In this document: in pieces, positions 6,108 to 14,408 of the stretch
Position numbering within the stretch: the first letter of the stretch is position 1
Layout: every line of letters starts with the position of its first letter
NCBI GenBank assembly: GCA_031290635.1
Contig: JAITNE010000068.1
Coordinates: 1-17,649 of the forward strand
Direction of reading: 5' to 3'
From: Tannerella sp.
Lineage (GTDB): Bacteria > Bacteroidota > Bacteroidia > Bacteroidales > Tannerellaceae
DNA: 17,649 bases
Notes under the pieces: model-generated
The model's database searches: none
What the model saw: only the letters and a program-made list of their open reading frames with translations
What the model was told of the DNA's origin: nothing
Position numbers and translations under genes: made by a program

Positions 6108-7139
6108 TTATAACTGTTTTAATTCATTAATTAATAGATTATTTTCTTGTTCTGTGCCTGCAGTGATGCGCAGGCAACCCTGACATAGCGATATGTTGCT
6201 GCGGTTGCGTACAATCACCCCCTTCCGCACCAGGCGTCCGTAAACCTCGTTAGCGTCGGTAACCCGCACTAAGAGGAAGTTGGCGTCCGAAGGGAATACA
6301 TGTTCAACCACAGGCAGTTGTGTGAGTTCCTTTGCCAGAAGCTCGCGCTGATAGAGCAACATCCTTACCCACTCGTTTTTGCGAGCTTCAAACGTAATCT
6401 GCTCGCCGACAAACTTTTGTGTCAACAGGTTGATGTTGTAGGGATATTTCACCTTGTTGAGATATCGGATTATGTCTTCCGAAGCAAAAGCCATTCCACA
6501 GCGTACGGACGCAAGTCCCCATGCCTTCGAGAAGGTCTGCAAGACCGTCAAACGGGGGTAACTGTCGAGTTCCTGCAACCATGAGGGATGGGTCGAGAAG
6601 TCAACATAAGCCTCGTCCATGACGGTTATACCCCGAAAGCCGGTTAATATCTTGCGAACCTCATTGCTGTCGAGTATGTTGCCTGTCGGATTATTGGGCG
6701 AACAGAGGAAGATGAGCTTCGTATGCTCGTCCGTAGCGTCCAGAAGCCGGGCGGCGTCAAAGGTGAAATCATCGTTAAGCGCGGACTTGCGGTACTCAAC
6801 GTTGTTTATATCGGCACAAACTTCATACATGCCGTAAGTTGGGGAGATGGCGACGATATTGTCAACCTTCGGTTCGCAAAAGATACGAATGATGAGGTCG
6901 ATAGGCTCGTCGCTGCCTGCGCCGAGCATTATCCGAGTGGGATTGACATGCTTCAAGCCGGCAATCTTCTGTTTCAACTCAATCTGCAAAGGGTCGGGAT
7001 AGCGATTGTAAGGCTCATTCAGCGGGTTCTCGTTAGCGTCAAGAAACACGGAGGCTTCACCCTGAAACTCACTGCGGGCGCAGGAGTAAGGCTTCAAATC
7101 GCGGATATTGCGACGCACTAATGAGGATATATCTGTCAT
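6108..7139 (-). CDS. hisC: Histidinol-phosphate aminotransferase
   Basis: This PLP-dependent fold-type I enzyme converts imidazole-acetol phosphate to histidinol phosphate. Visible motifs, numbered from the start chosen here (343 residues), are LDANENPLNEPYNRYPDP near the N-terminus, NNPTG (149-153), DEAY (175-178) and TFSKAWGLAS with the PLP lysine at about 205. RIT in the C-terminal part fits the substrate-phosphate arginine. The frame stays open to an ATG at 7190, but a perfect promoter (7161-7191) lies inside that extension, so the MTDISSLVRR start at 7139 is much more likely. It heads the hisC - DUF3127 - hisB unit. Confidence 0.93.
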   Translation of the reverse strand: MTDISSLVRRNIRDLKPYSCARSEFQGEASVFLDANENPLNEPYNRYPDPLQIELKQKIAGLKHVNPTRIMLGAGSDEPIDLIIRIFCEPKVDNIVAISPTYGMYEVCADINNVEYRKSALNDDFTFDAARLLDATDEHTKLIFLCSPNNPTGNILDSNEVRKILTGFRGITVMDEAYVDFSTHPSWLQELDSYPRLTVLQTFSKAWGLASVRCGMAFASEDIIRYLNKVKYPYNINLLTQKFVGEQITFEARKNEWVRMLLYQRELLAKELTQLPVVEHVFPSDANFLLVRVTDANEVYGRLVRKGVIVRNRSNISLCQGCLRITAGTEQENNLLINELKQL

Positions 7140-7160
7140 AAATCTTGAAATAATTTGCTG

Positions 7161-7191
7161 CAAAGGTAGTATATTTATTTGAAACTGCAAA
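7161..7191 (-). promoter_or_regulatory. Consensus Bacteroidetes promoter of the hisC operon
   Basis: On the minus strand TTTG (7191-7188) is followed by exactly 19 nt and then TACCTTTG (7168-7161). This is a textbook match to the minus-33/minus-7 pair of the Bacteroidetes primary sigma factor, 21 bp upstream of the hisC ATG. It is the best promoter in the window. Confidence 0.8.
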
Positions 7192-7218
7192 GAATATGCA
7201 TGAATTTTCGGTTGCGAA

Positions 7219-8037
7219 CTAAGGGTTATAGTAGCGTTTGTAGATGTCGTTGAATGCTCCGGCGCTGCGAATCCTGTCGAACCAGCTGTTGATTGAATCG
7301 CGCAGCGCGACGGACTGCTTGCGTACTGCCCACGACTGCAACTGCATGAATCCGATGTCGGTGCCGATATCTATCTCCGGAAACTGCTTCATGGCGATGG
7401 AGGCTATCCGGCGGTCACAAACGGCAAAGTCGATGTCGCCCTTAGCTACCATGATGATGAGTTGCTCCGCAGAATAGAGTGCGTCCTCAAGCACGTAGAT
7501 GGTATCGCCGATTTCGTGTTGCAGGTTTTGCAGCCGAAGCATTGAGGGAGAATTTTGGGGGATATGCAGGGTCTTTCCGGCGAGTTCGAGCTGATTACGC
7601 ACGGGCGGAACAGCATTATTGGCAGCAGCGGTGCGTTGAACGAGGACTTGTTTGTTGAACACAACGGGATCGGTGAAAAGATAGTCTTCGCGCAACTCTG
7701 TAGTAACAGGCACATTGCAGGCTATAAGGTCGTACTTGCCGTTGTCCAAGCCCTTGAAACTCTCCGCGAGCGACATCTCAAGAAACAAGTGCACTTCAAG
7801 ACCTGAAACGGTCGATATAGCACGGATGAGTTCGTACTGAAAGCCTTCGGTAGTGTCTCCTGAAACGAAAAACCCATGCCGGTTGTACTCGGTAACGACA
7901 TTCAGGACGCCTTCGGCATGAATCGCGTCATAGTCGCGATCGGTAGAGCTACCGGCGCTGCGACGCAGTGAATACATCGTCGCAATCACAGCTATCAGGA
8001 TAGCAATATACAAGTAAAGGATCAATTTACGTTTCAT
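7219..8037 (-). CDS. Membrane-anchored solute-binding-domain protein (SBP_bac_3 / MltF N-terminal type)
   Basis: The 272-residue protein starts with MKRK and one hydrophobic segment (about 5-24) lacking a lipobox cysteine, so it is probably an uncleaved anchor or a Sec signal. The rest is a family-3 periplasmic binding domain: VLNVVTEYNRHGFF (44-57), GFQYELIRAIS (65-75), KYDLIACNVPVT, FTDPVVFNKQVLVQR, GDIDFAVCDRRIA, and a C-terminal helix ending DIYKRYYNP. Bacteroidetes carry many such stand-alone domains resembling the regulatory half of the lytic transglycosylase MltF. No transglycosylase domain is attached and no amino-acid ABC transporter is adjacent. It starts 18 nt after the FtsX-like permease stop and is probably co-transcribed with it. 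The ligand is unknown. Confidence 0.75.
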   Translation of the reverse strand: MKRKLILYLYIAILIAVIATMYSLRRSAGSSTDRDYDAIHAEGVLNVVTEYNRHGFFVSGDTTEGFQYELIRAISTVSGLEVHLFLEMSLAESFKGLDNGKYDLIACNVPVTTELREDYLFTDPVVFNKQVLVQRTAAANNAVPPVRNQLELAGKTLHIPQNSPSMLRLQNLQHEIGDTIYVLEDALYSAEQLIIMVAKGDIDFAVCDRRIASIAMKQFPEIDIGTDIGFMQLQSWAVRKQSVALRDSINSWFDRIRSAGAFNDIYKRYYNP

Positions 8038-8055
8038 AACTTCAATAACTTCTTA

Positions 8056-10398
8056 TCATTTGATTACATCCGCAGGATTCTCCACGCTCGCCTTATACAC
8101 TCGCCAGCCTACGCAAAGCACAATCACGAACACTAATGCCGACAATATCGACAGATAAATCCAAGCCGGAATAGACGTTTGGATTACATATTGTTCCAGC
8201 CACGTCCGCATGATATAATTCCCTATGGGGAATGCTACGACCGCGCCGGCAATAAGCAGTGAGAAATACTCCTTGAAGAAGATATTTAGAATATCGTACA
8301 TCGTGGCGCCGTTGATTTTGCGGATAGCGATTTCCTTGCGTCGTTCTTCGCAGGTCAAAGACACTAACGATACGAAGCCGAAGATGCAGATGATAATGCA
8401 AATCAGCGATACGAACGAGAGCAGCTTCAGCAGTGCGTTCTCGGATTTGAAGAACTTGTCGTATTCATCTTCAGCGTTGGATATATTGAAATTACCGTTG
8501 GGATATTCTTTTTCCATGAGTTTTTTGATTTTATCCGTACATGATTTCCTTGCTCCCTCATTGTATTTGAATAAGACATATTCCGTAGTCGGCAACATCG
8601 CGCTTCTAAATGTCTTTTCATCATCTTGTCGAATATAGCAGTATGGCTTAATAGAAAAGGTCGGTGCAAAATTATAGATGTTCTTTATCACGCCTTTTAC
8701 AGTATAATTATCAAATAATTTGCCAAGCGGCTTATCCCAGCCGAAGGCTTTTACTGCCGACTCACTTATCAATGCCTGTTTTTTATCATCATTATCACTG
8801 AGCATTTCTCCCTCAATCAATTTAAAATCGTAATAGTTCATGTATTTTTCCGACACATACACTATACCAATATTTATCTTTTCTACATTACCCGGTTTGC
8901 CGTCCCATTTGGTAATCTCACGACTTATTTGACTGTTCATTGGTAGCAAAGGCGAAAAGCCACTGACTGTTTCCGATATTTCCGGAATTTGTTTTAGTTG
9001 ATTTTCCAATACATCCGAACCAATGTTTTCAAAAAAAAGCGCGACGACGCCCCTGTCCTTAAACGCAAATCCCAAATCGGTGTTATGCAGATAATACATT
9101 TGTTTGACAATAACTATCGTGCAAAAGGCAAATCCAATGCTGATTATCAACTGAACGATAATCGACATTTTACGAAAGAGATTAGTATTCCATTTGCGAA
9201 TCACCATATTCAGGCTACTGCGCCGAAAAACAAGTAATACCAGCAGGAATACCAGCAGCGAAAGCAGAATAAGTGCAACGATATACAGGATTGATTCCAA
9301 ATAAATAGCGGACAAGTCAAGTTTAATTGCCGATAATGATTGGAAAGGCAACAATACCGCTTTTATAAAAACCAACCCCAACAGAAGTGCAACCGTTAAT
9401 GACATGAGAAATTCTATCGACAAAAGCGCCAATAACGACCTGCCGGACGCACCGCATACCATTCGTAAAGCAAGTTCCCTTTGCCGCATCCGGAAACGAC
9501 AGGTAAACAAAGTCAAGTAGTTGAACAACGTACACAGAATCACCAACGAACCTGCCAGAGCAAAAAGAAATACATGCTGCAACTTGATTTCACGTTGTAT
9601 ATTTGGATCTTCATAATGAATGCTTGTGAGCGGAGTAATCGTCAACTTTTCAATCACGTTATTATCTTTCATTATTTTATGGCTGTAAAGTTTCTTCTTA
9701 AAAGATTCAACATCCACAGCGGGAGCAAGTTTAATCAGTGTATGCACATCCGAGTAGCGCCACATCAACTTTGTGTCTGTAACAATTTGTCCGTTTATTG
9801 TGCCAAACTTGTACGGACACAGGAAATCAAACGGGTAATTGCTCTGTTTGGAGTATCCTGTGACGATAGCACAAATCGTACATTCACCGTCTAAATCAAC
9901 AACTTTACCGATAGGGTTTTCATTTCCGAATAATTGACGTGCTTTATCCTGTGTGATAGCTACCTTGTTATTCTGTGGTATAAGGAAATCGCGGTTACCC
10001 ATAACAATTTTAACATCAAACATACTGAAATAAGATGAATCAATCCGAAGATAATCAACCGTAGATTCAACGCCCTCAACATAAACTCTTGAGTACGACC
10101 AAGGCAAGTAAATCGCAACGGCATCGGTTATTTCCGGAAAAGTTTCTTCCAGATACTCGGCTAAAGGATACGGCGTTTTCCTTGAAGTTCCATTTGGAGT
10201 GAATTGGTAAGGCATGCTGACGCAATACATCCTATCGGCATTCTTGTGGAAACTGTCGTACGTCATCTCGTACCGTATCCAAAGCATCGCCAAAGCGAAG
10301 CAAGTAAACCCTACCGCCAAGCCTATCACGCTGATAAGCGTCTGGTTCTTGTACTTCCACAGATTGCGGAAAGCTACCGTCAAGTAATGTCTGAGCAT
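8056..10398 (-). CDS. FtsX/MacB-type ABC transporter permease
   Basis: The 780-residue protein has the duplicated architecture common in Bacteroidetes. It has an N-terminal helix (about 20-42) after LRHYLTVAFRNLWKYK, a periplasmic MacB-like domain, and three helices (about 275-400) carrying RQRELALRMVCGASG. A further helix (about 415-435), a second periplasmic domain and three C-terminal helices carrying ERRKEIAIRKINGAT follow, and the protein ends ENPADVIK. Relatives couple a cytoplasmic ATPase to mechanical work on exported substrates such as peptides, lipoproteins or signals. No ATPase gene is adjacent here, so it must use one encoded elsewhere. It is somewhat more AT-rich than its neighbours. 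A paralogous fragment occurs at the right end of the window. Confidence 0.88.
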   Translation of the reverse strand: MLRHYLTVAFRNLWKYKNQTLISVIGLAVGFTCFALAMLWIRYEMTYDSFHKNADRMYCVSMPYQFTPNGTSRKTPYPLAEYLEETFPEITDAVAIYLPWSYSRVYVEGVESTVDYLRIDSSYFSMFDVKIVMGNRDFLIPQNNKVAITQDKARQLFGNENPIGKVVDLDGECTICAIVTGYSKQSNYPFDFLCPYKFGTINGQIVTDTKLMWRYSDVHTLIKLAPAVDVESFKKKLYSHKIMKDNNVIEKLTITPLTSIHYEDPNIQREIKLQHVFLFALAGSLVILCTLFNYLTLFTCRFRMRQRELALRMVCGASGRSLLALLSIEFLMSLTVALLLGLVFIKAVLLPFQSLSAIKLDLSAIYLESILYIVALILLSLLVFLLVLLVFRRSSLNMVIRKWNTNLFRKMSIIVQLIISIGFAFCTIVIVKQMYYLHNTDLGFAFKDRGVVALFFENIGSDVLENQLKQIPEISETVSGFSPLLPMNSQISREITKWDGKPGNVEKINIGIVYVSEKYMNYYDFKLIEGEMLSDNDDKKQALISESAVKAFGWDKPLGKLFDNYTVKGVIKNIYNFAPTFSIKPYCYIRQDDEKTFRSAMLPTTEYVLFKYNEGARKSCTDKIKKLMEKEYPNGNFNISNAEDEYDKFFKSENALLKLLSFVSLICIIICIFGFVSLVSLTCEERRKEIAIRKINGATMYDILNIFFKEYFSLLIAGAVVAFPIGNYIMRTWLEQYVIQTSIPAWIYLSILSALVFVIVLCVGWRVYKASVENPADVIK

Positions 10399-10431
10399 AA
10401 TGTTTGATATTAATAATGATTATAATGGCCA

Positions 10432-10439
10432 CAAAGGTA
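10432..10439 (-). promoter_or_regulatory. Minus-7 box upstream of the FtsX-like permease
   Basis: The minus strand reads TACCTTTG, a full TAnnTTTG match, 34 bp before the ATG. No TTTG occurs at 19-nt spacing; a TTG lies 24 nt upstream. Confidence 0.5.
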
Positions 10440-10470
10440 GTAAAATTCTTCGTCATTGCGTGTCAATGTG

Positions 10471-10538
10471 AAACCTCTACGAGGTTTTGGTTGGTTGGGA
10501 AAATCTTTTTTCTATTGATATGAATGCCCTATGGGCAT
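10471..10538. repeat. Pair of short REP-like palindromes
   Basis: Two hairpins lie 36 bp apart: AAACCTC-TAC-GAGGTTT (10471-10487) and ATGCCC-TAT-GGGCAT (10524-10538). Both have a three-base TAY loop flanked by CC and GG. From memory, similar CTACG/CTATG-centred palindromes are dispersed in many Bacteroidetes genomes. They lie between the start of the permease operon and the end of the porin gene and could act as a terminator or mRNA-end stabiliser, but there is no adjacent U tract on the minus strand. Confidence 0.5.
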
Positions 10539-10602
10539 ATTGCCTACAAGCAGTCTCTTGCGAGGGTGTCCAACCACATAAGCTTCAAGCAATAATACAA
10601 CA

Positions 10603-10638
10603 TGTTAATTCTGTAAATCGTGTTAATCCTGTAATAAC
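10603..10638. repeat. Two-copy 18-bp tandem repeat
   Basis: TGTTAATTCTGTAAATCG (10603-10620) is followed directly by TGTTAATCCTGTAATAAC (10621-10638). The first 15 positions differ at one base. TTAATCCTGTAAATC-like strings are, from memory, a widespread dispersed intergenic repeat in Bacteroidetes. Confidence 0.5.
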
Positions 10639-10664
10639 TTTTTTAACTTCGATAATTTCCCCTG

Positions 10665-12860
10665 CTAATTATTCAGATATACCGAGACGCCGAGTTTTAT
10701 CAGCATGGGGTTGAGGGGATAGTGGAGCATCGAGAAATACTCTGTGGGAGTGATCAGGAGCGAGCCGACGTTGTAGCCGGAGATGAAAAAGCGCGTTTGC
10801 TTGAGGCGGAAGTTGGCGTAAGCGTTGATGATGGGATAGTTGCCGATGGTTTTCTCGCTCTGGGTCTGAAACTGTTGGGTCGCAGGCTCGTAGTAGGGGG
10901 CATAGTAGGAAGTGAAGTAATGGGCGTCCACACCGAGCTGGATTTTAAGCACTTTGGCGTAGGTGAAATCAACATAAAGATTGGAATATGCACTGATTTG
11001 CGGCAGTGGAAGCACGGCCTTGTCGCTGCTCAACTGCCATGCTACCTCGTTCTGCCATCCGAAGTGGCGACTGATAAAATCCTGACGGGCGCGAACGGTA
11101 ATGACCTGAAGGTTGCTTCCAAACTGCTCGGGAACGCCGGATGATCCGAAATAAACGAAGTTCTGTATGCTTTCGACGTCAACGGAGAGGTTCGTGCGCG
11201 TCTGTTCGAGGTCTATCTCGCCGCCTATCAGCATACGCTGCATGTTGTTGAGGTTCTTGTCCCACCAGAAGTAACGGGAGTGATTATGGCGCATATAGAA
11301 GGCCGGCACAAGGTTTTTGATATGGCCGCGGGCTTTGATGGAAGCAGTCTTGCCCAGCAATGGGAAAGCAGTTTTGAGTTCGCCTGCGACCGTGAACTCG
11401 CCCAGGTCGCTGCCTACCAGACATAACTCGCCGCGTGCGGTGTAAGTGAAAAGTTGACCGCGCTGTTTGGATAACTCAGCTCCTATGAAGGTCGAGAACT
11501 CGTCATAGACGGTCGTGCCGCGCACCGAATCGCCCGGCAGCGTGAAACGTCGCTTGTCGAAGGCAATAAAAGCCGTCAACCCCATCTTGACCCAGTCCTG
11601 AAAGCCTTCACGCAAGGAAAGAGCTATAGTATTCTTCATAGACCATGCTTCCGTGAAATCGTCGAGCACGGAGTCCGGCGAGCCGTAAATATCCGAATTG
11701 TAAGCCTTCACATAGTTGGAATCCATGTCGCGATACTTCGACAGGAAGCGTCTGGAAGCATCTTCGTACTCAAAGGTATGGATTATGCTCGAAACAGGTA
11801 CGAATACGGCGTTATCGTCTTCTTCCGCAGCGCCGGCTGACGGGTCTGTATCTCCAAAGATATCGGGGGATGCGGGCGCAGTCTCAGATGTTCCCTGCGC
11901 TCCTTGAGCAGCGGCAGCAACGGCGGCGGCTTCTTCAGCCTCGGCTTCGGCCTTTTCCTTTTCAATCTGCTGTTTGGCTTCGCGGGTTTTGTCCGACTCT
12001 TCCTGTTCGGCGGCGGTCTTCTCCCTGTAAAAACCGAGATTATAACGGTGAGTGAGGAAGAGTTGCTTGCCTTTGAGACGATTCCAAGTGTTGGTGAAAC
12101 GCACCGGATACGACTGTCGGTCGAGCGGGCGTTTATTATCCGTAAAATCGTCGGGATGGGTTATGTAACGGTCGTTGGTGAGGCCTCCGTTCTCGGTATT
12201 GAGATAGTTGTGATTGCGGAAATATGCGTTCAACTCGTAACGGTCGGCGACGTAACTGACGAAAGGTCGATAATGGAACTGCTGGTTGCTGTTTGAGGTA
12301 TATTGCCCGCGAACATAAGTGTAATTAAACTCAATGCCGACGTTCAGTTCGCGCCCGAAATTGCTTGTCAATACGCCTTCCAACATCTCCTCGCGGTCTT
12401 TCTGTCCACCCGCCCTCATGTAGTCGAGCCGCGTGTAGGGTTCTTTGACGTCGTAGAAAAGGGCGTTGCTGCGGGTGATGATGTAATGTTTGTAGGAGTT
12501 GGCGAAGATGAAATCGTTGTCTTCACCGCGTTCGGCGAAGATACGGCTCTGCGCCGGCGAACCGGGGTTGCCGAGGTAGCCTACCGCCAGCCCCCTACCC
12601 TCCATTAACCTTGAGTTTGAGAAGTTGAGGCGCATCGTATCCATCGGAGCTATGTAGCGCTCGAAGTTGTCGGTGAGGCGATAGACGGTCAGGGGTTTGG
12701 AGGCTACTTGGGCGGTGTCCTGAAAGAGCAGGCTGTCGGGCAAATCGCTGGGCGCGACACTCAGTTTAGGCGTAATACCCCTTTTCGGGGGTTGCGCCGT
12801 CATTACCTGAGCCAAGCCCGAAAGCAACAGTACGACTATCAGAACAGCATACCTTTTCAC
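10665..12860 (-). CDS. Putative porin (Bacteroidetes Porin_10 type) with Ala/Glu-rich insert
   Basis: The 731-residue protein starts with a Sec signal peptide (MKRYAVLIVV onwards, ending MTAQ near residue 23). A short linker follows, then a large strand-rich body with alternating aromatic and polar segments (YITRSNALFY, FYMRHNHSRYFWW, VDFTYAKVLKIQLGVDAHYFTSYY) typical of an outer-membrane barrel. TEYFSMLHYPLNPMLIKLGVSVYLNN at the C-terminus fits the last strands of the Bacteroidetes 'putative porin' family. Residues about 282-350 are an unusual low-complexity Glu/Ala/Lys stretch (EAEAEEAAAVAAAAQGAQG) that interrupts the barrel and is probably a loop. The gene begins 5 nt after korC, so it is likely the last gene of the kor operon. 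The transported substrate is unknown. Confidence 0.8.
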   Translation of the reverse strand: MKRYAVLIVVLLLSGLAQVMTAQPPKRGITPKLSVAPSDLPDSLLFQDTAQVASKPLTVYRLTDNFERYIAPMDTMRLNFSNSRLMEGRGLAVGYLGNPGSPAQSRIFAERGEDNDFIFANSYKHYIITRSNALFYDVKEPYTRLDYMRAGGQKDREEMLEGVLTSNFGRELNVGIEFNYTYVRGQYTSNSNQQFHYRPFVSYVADRYELNAYFRNHNYLNTENGGLTNDRYITHPDDFTDNKRPLDRQSYPVRFTNTWNRLKGKQLFLTHRYNLGFYREKTAAEQEESDKTREAKQQIEKEKAEAEAEEAAAVAAAAQGAQGTSETAPASPDIFGDTDPSAGAAEEDDNAVFVPVSSIIHTFEYEDASRRFLSKYRDMDSNYVKAYNSDIYGSPDSVLDDFTEAWSMKNTIALSLREGFQDWVKMGLTAFIAFDKRRFTLPGDSVRGTTVYDEFSTFIGAELSKQRGQLFTYTARGELCLVGSDLGEFTVAGELKTAFPLLGKTASIKARGHIKNLVPAFYMRHNHSRYFWWDKNLNNMQRMLIGGEIDLEQTRTNLSVDVESIQNFVYFGSSGVPEQFGSNLQVITVRARQDFISRHFGWQNEVAWQLSSDKAVLPLPQISAYSNLYVDFTYAKVLKIQLGVDAHYFTSYYAPYYEPATQQFQTQSEKTIGNYPIINAYANFRLKQTRFFISGYNVGSLLITPTEYFSMLHYPLNPMLIKLGVSVYLNN

Positions 12861-12865
12861 GGCTA

Positions 12866-13408
12866 TTATACTTTGCGGATTATTTCCATGCCCGTGCGGA
12901 TGGCTTCTTCGTTAGCGGGAAGCGTTGAGTAGTGGCGTTCGGGAAGGGTCTTCTTCAGTCCTTTCATAACGCTTTCGATAGCAACCATCGGTACTATCTT
13001 GAGCAGCCCGCCGAGTACAATCATATTAAATGTCTTCGCCATGTTGAGCTTTGCGGCCGTATCCATGGCGTCAATCCGATATACTTGCAGGTCGGTGCGC
13101 GTCAGCGGTTTCTGGATGCCGTAGTTGTCGTAAATCAGTATCCCGCCGGACTTTACTTTGGATTCAAACTTGTCCATCGAAGGCTGATTCAGGATGATGG
13201 CGATGTCATATTCGTTGAGGATGGGCGAACTTATGCGCACATCGCTGAGTATGACCGTAACGTTAGCCGTACCGCCGCGCTGCTCAGGCCCATAAGACGG
13301 CATCCAGCTGACTTCCTTGCCATCCATCAATCCCGAATAAGCAAGGATTTTGCCCATCGAAAGGACGCCCTGTCCGCCGAAACCGGCAATTATTATTTCA
13401 TGTTTCAT
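12866..13408 (-). CDS. korC: 2-oxoacid:ferredoxin oxidoreductase, gamma subunit
   Basis: The 180-residue protein begins with the gamma-domain signature IIIAGFGGQGV (5-15), followed by SWMPSYGPEQRGGTANVTV, which lies at the CoA-binding subunit interface in this family. It ends in the usual helical segment (YSTLPANEEAIRTGMEII). Length matches stand-alone gamma subunits. It completes the KorABCD set and starts 10 nt after korB. Products of this type are also named VorA/VorG in the branched-chain enzymes, and sequence inspection cannot settle 2-oxoglutarate versus branched-chain specificity. It is cytoplasmic. Confidence 0.9.
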   Translation of the reverse strand: MKHEIIIAGFGGQGVLSMGKILAYSGLMDGKEVSWMPSYGPEQRGGTANVTVILSDVRISSPILNEYDIAIILNQPSMDKFESKVKSGGILIYDNYGIQKPLTRTDLQVYRIDAMDTAAKLNMAKTFNMIVLGGLLKIVPMVAIESVMKGLKKTLPERHYSTLPANEEAIRTGMEIIRKV

Positions 13409-13418
13409 CTGTGTTATA

Positions 13419-14171
13419 TTAAATGTTCTTTAAGTCGCCAAGCGGATAAACGGGGAACATGTTCTCCTGCATCCATTTGTTGGCTTTTTCGGGTGATTGT
13501 TTCCAGCCGGAAGCGCAGGCCGAAACGAACTCAACGACCGACGTGCCTTTGCCTGCCATCGAGTTCTCGAACGCCAGCCGCAAGGCCTTCTTGGATTTCT
13601 TGACGGCGGGGACGGTCTCGACGCTCTGGCGCGTAACGTAACAAGTGCCTTCGAGTTGAGCCAGCAGGTCGGATATCTTCAGCGGATAGCCGTTGAGCGG
13701 CACTTCGCGTCCGTAAGGGCAGGTCGATGTAGGCATACCGAGCAGGGTCGTAGGCGCCATCTGTCCGCCGGTCATTCCGTAGATTGCGTTGTTGACAAAG
13801 ACTATAACGATGTTCTCACCGCGATTGGCTGCATGTATAGTTTCGGCAGTGCCGATAGCGGCAAGGTCGCCATCGCCTTGATAGGTGAAGACCATCTTTG
13901 TTGGGTTAAGCCGTTTGACTGCGGTAGCGAGCGCCGGCGCACGACCATGTGCCGCTTCCTGCCAGTCAATATCGATATAGTTGTATGCAAAAACGGCGCA
14001 CCCGACGGGGGATATGCCTATCGTCTGCTCTTCAGCGCCCATCTCCTCGATGACCTCAGCCAGGAGTTTGTGGATAGTGCTGTGACTGCAACCCGGACAG
14101 TAATGCATCGCAACGTCCCTGAGCAGCTTAGGCTTTTGATATACTATGTTTTCGGAGTTAATTATTTCCAT
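13419..14171 (-). CDS. korB: 2-oxoacid:ferredoxin oxidoreductase, beta (TPP-binding) subunit
   Basis: The 250-residue protein has CPGC (25-28) near the N-terminus and the thiamine-pyrophosphate/Mg motif GDGD (99-102) through VNN (126-128), with IYGMTGGQ just after. These are the diagnostic features of the beta subunit. It supplies the TPP that attacks the 2-oxoacid. Only the CPGC pair and a few scattered cysteines are visible; the ferredoxin clusters are on KorD. The gene lies 10 nt before korC but is separated from the upstream small membrane-protein gene by about 240 nt holding inserted repeats. That is unusual in an otherwise tightly packed operon. Confidence 0.92.
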   Translation of the reverse strand: MEIINSENIVYQKPKLLRDVAMHYCPGCSHSTIHKLLAEVIEEMGAEEQTIGISPVGCAVFAYNYIDIDWQEAAHGRAPALATAVKRLNPTKMVFTYQGDGDLAAIGTAETIHAANRGENIVIVFVNNAIYGMTGGQMAPTTLLGMPTSTCPYGREVPLNGYPLKISDLLAQLEGTCYVTRQSVETVPAVKKSKKALRLAFENSMAGKGTSVVEFVSACASGWKQSPEKANKWMQENMFPVYPLGDLKNI

Positions 14172-14203
14172 ATATATTTGAAGTTATTGTTTTGAAGTTA
14201 TGT

Positions 14204-14222
14204 AGGGGCTGGGCTTGCCCCT
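14204..14222. repeat. Short GC-rich palindrome AGGGGC/GCCCCT
   Basis: AGGGGC (14204-14209) pairs with GCCCCT (14217-14222) around a 7-nt loop; a nearby GGGC/GCCC pairing gives an alternative fold. It sits 33 bp upstream of the korB start, next to an 11-bp direct repeat TTTGAAGTTAT (14177-14187 and 14191-14201). Confidence 0.45.
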
Positions 14223-14254
14223 GCCCAATTGTTATTCTTGCCTCTGCCATGATT

Positions 14255-14318
14255 AGATTGCTTCGTTCCTCGCAATGACGATACCGTAGCCCCGTCATTG
14301 CGAGGTACGAAGCAATCT
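14255..14318. repeat. Large REP-like inverted repeat inserted between kor genes
   Basis: Two 26-nt arms, 14255-14280 and 14293-14318, are reverse complements with a single mismatch and enclose 12 nt. The arm reads CGTCATTGCGAGG, then an ACGAAGCAATCT half. From memory this is a widely dispersed repeat found in many bacterial genomes, where it is often mis-annotated as a peptide containing HCEERSNL. In the kor transcript it would form a very stable hairpin between the small membrane-protein gene and korB. Confidence 0.75.
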
Positions 14319-14408
14319 CGTAACTGTTAGATTGCGTCGTCGTTACTCTTTGCTTTGACGGCAATAGTTCGCTATGACGGGGATATTTGTCCTTGACGGC
14401 GATATCTT

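Noticed and set aside
7140..7190. Extended N-terminus of hisC starting at 7190
   Set aside because: The extension covers a perfect promoter, and its sequence is not part of the aminotransferase family.
13497..14195. Long plus-strand frame (232 codons) opposite korB
   Set aside because: It lies entirely antisense to the clearly recognised TPP subunit, and its product resembles no family. Similar long antisense frames opposite korC, hisB, the DUF362 gene and the porin are rejected for the same reason.
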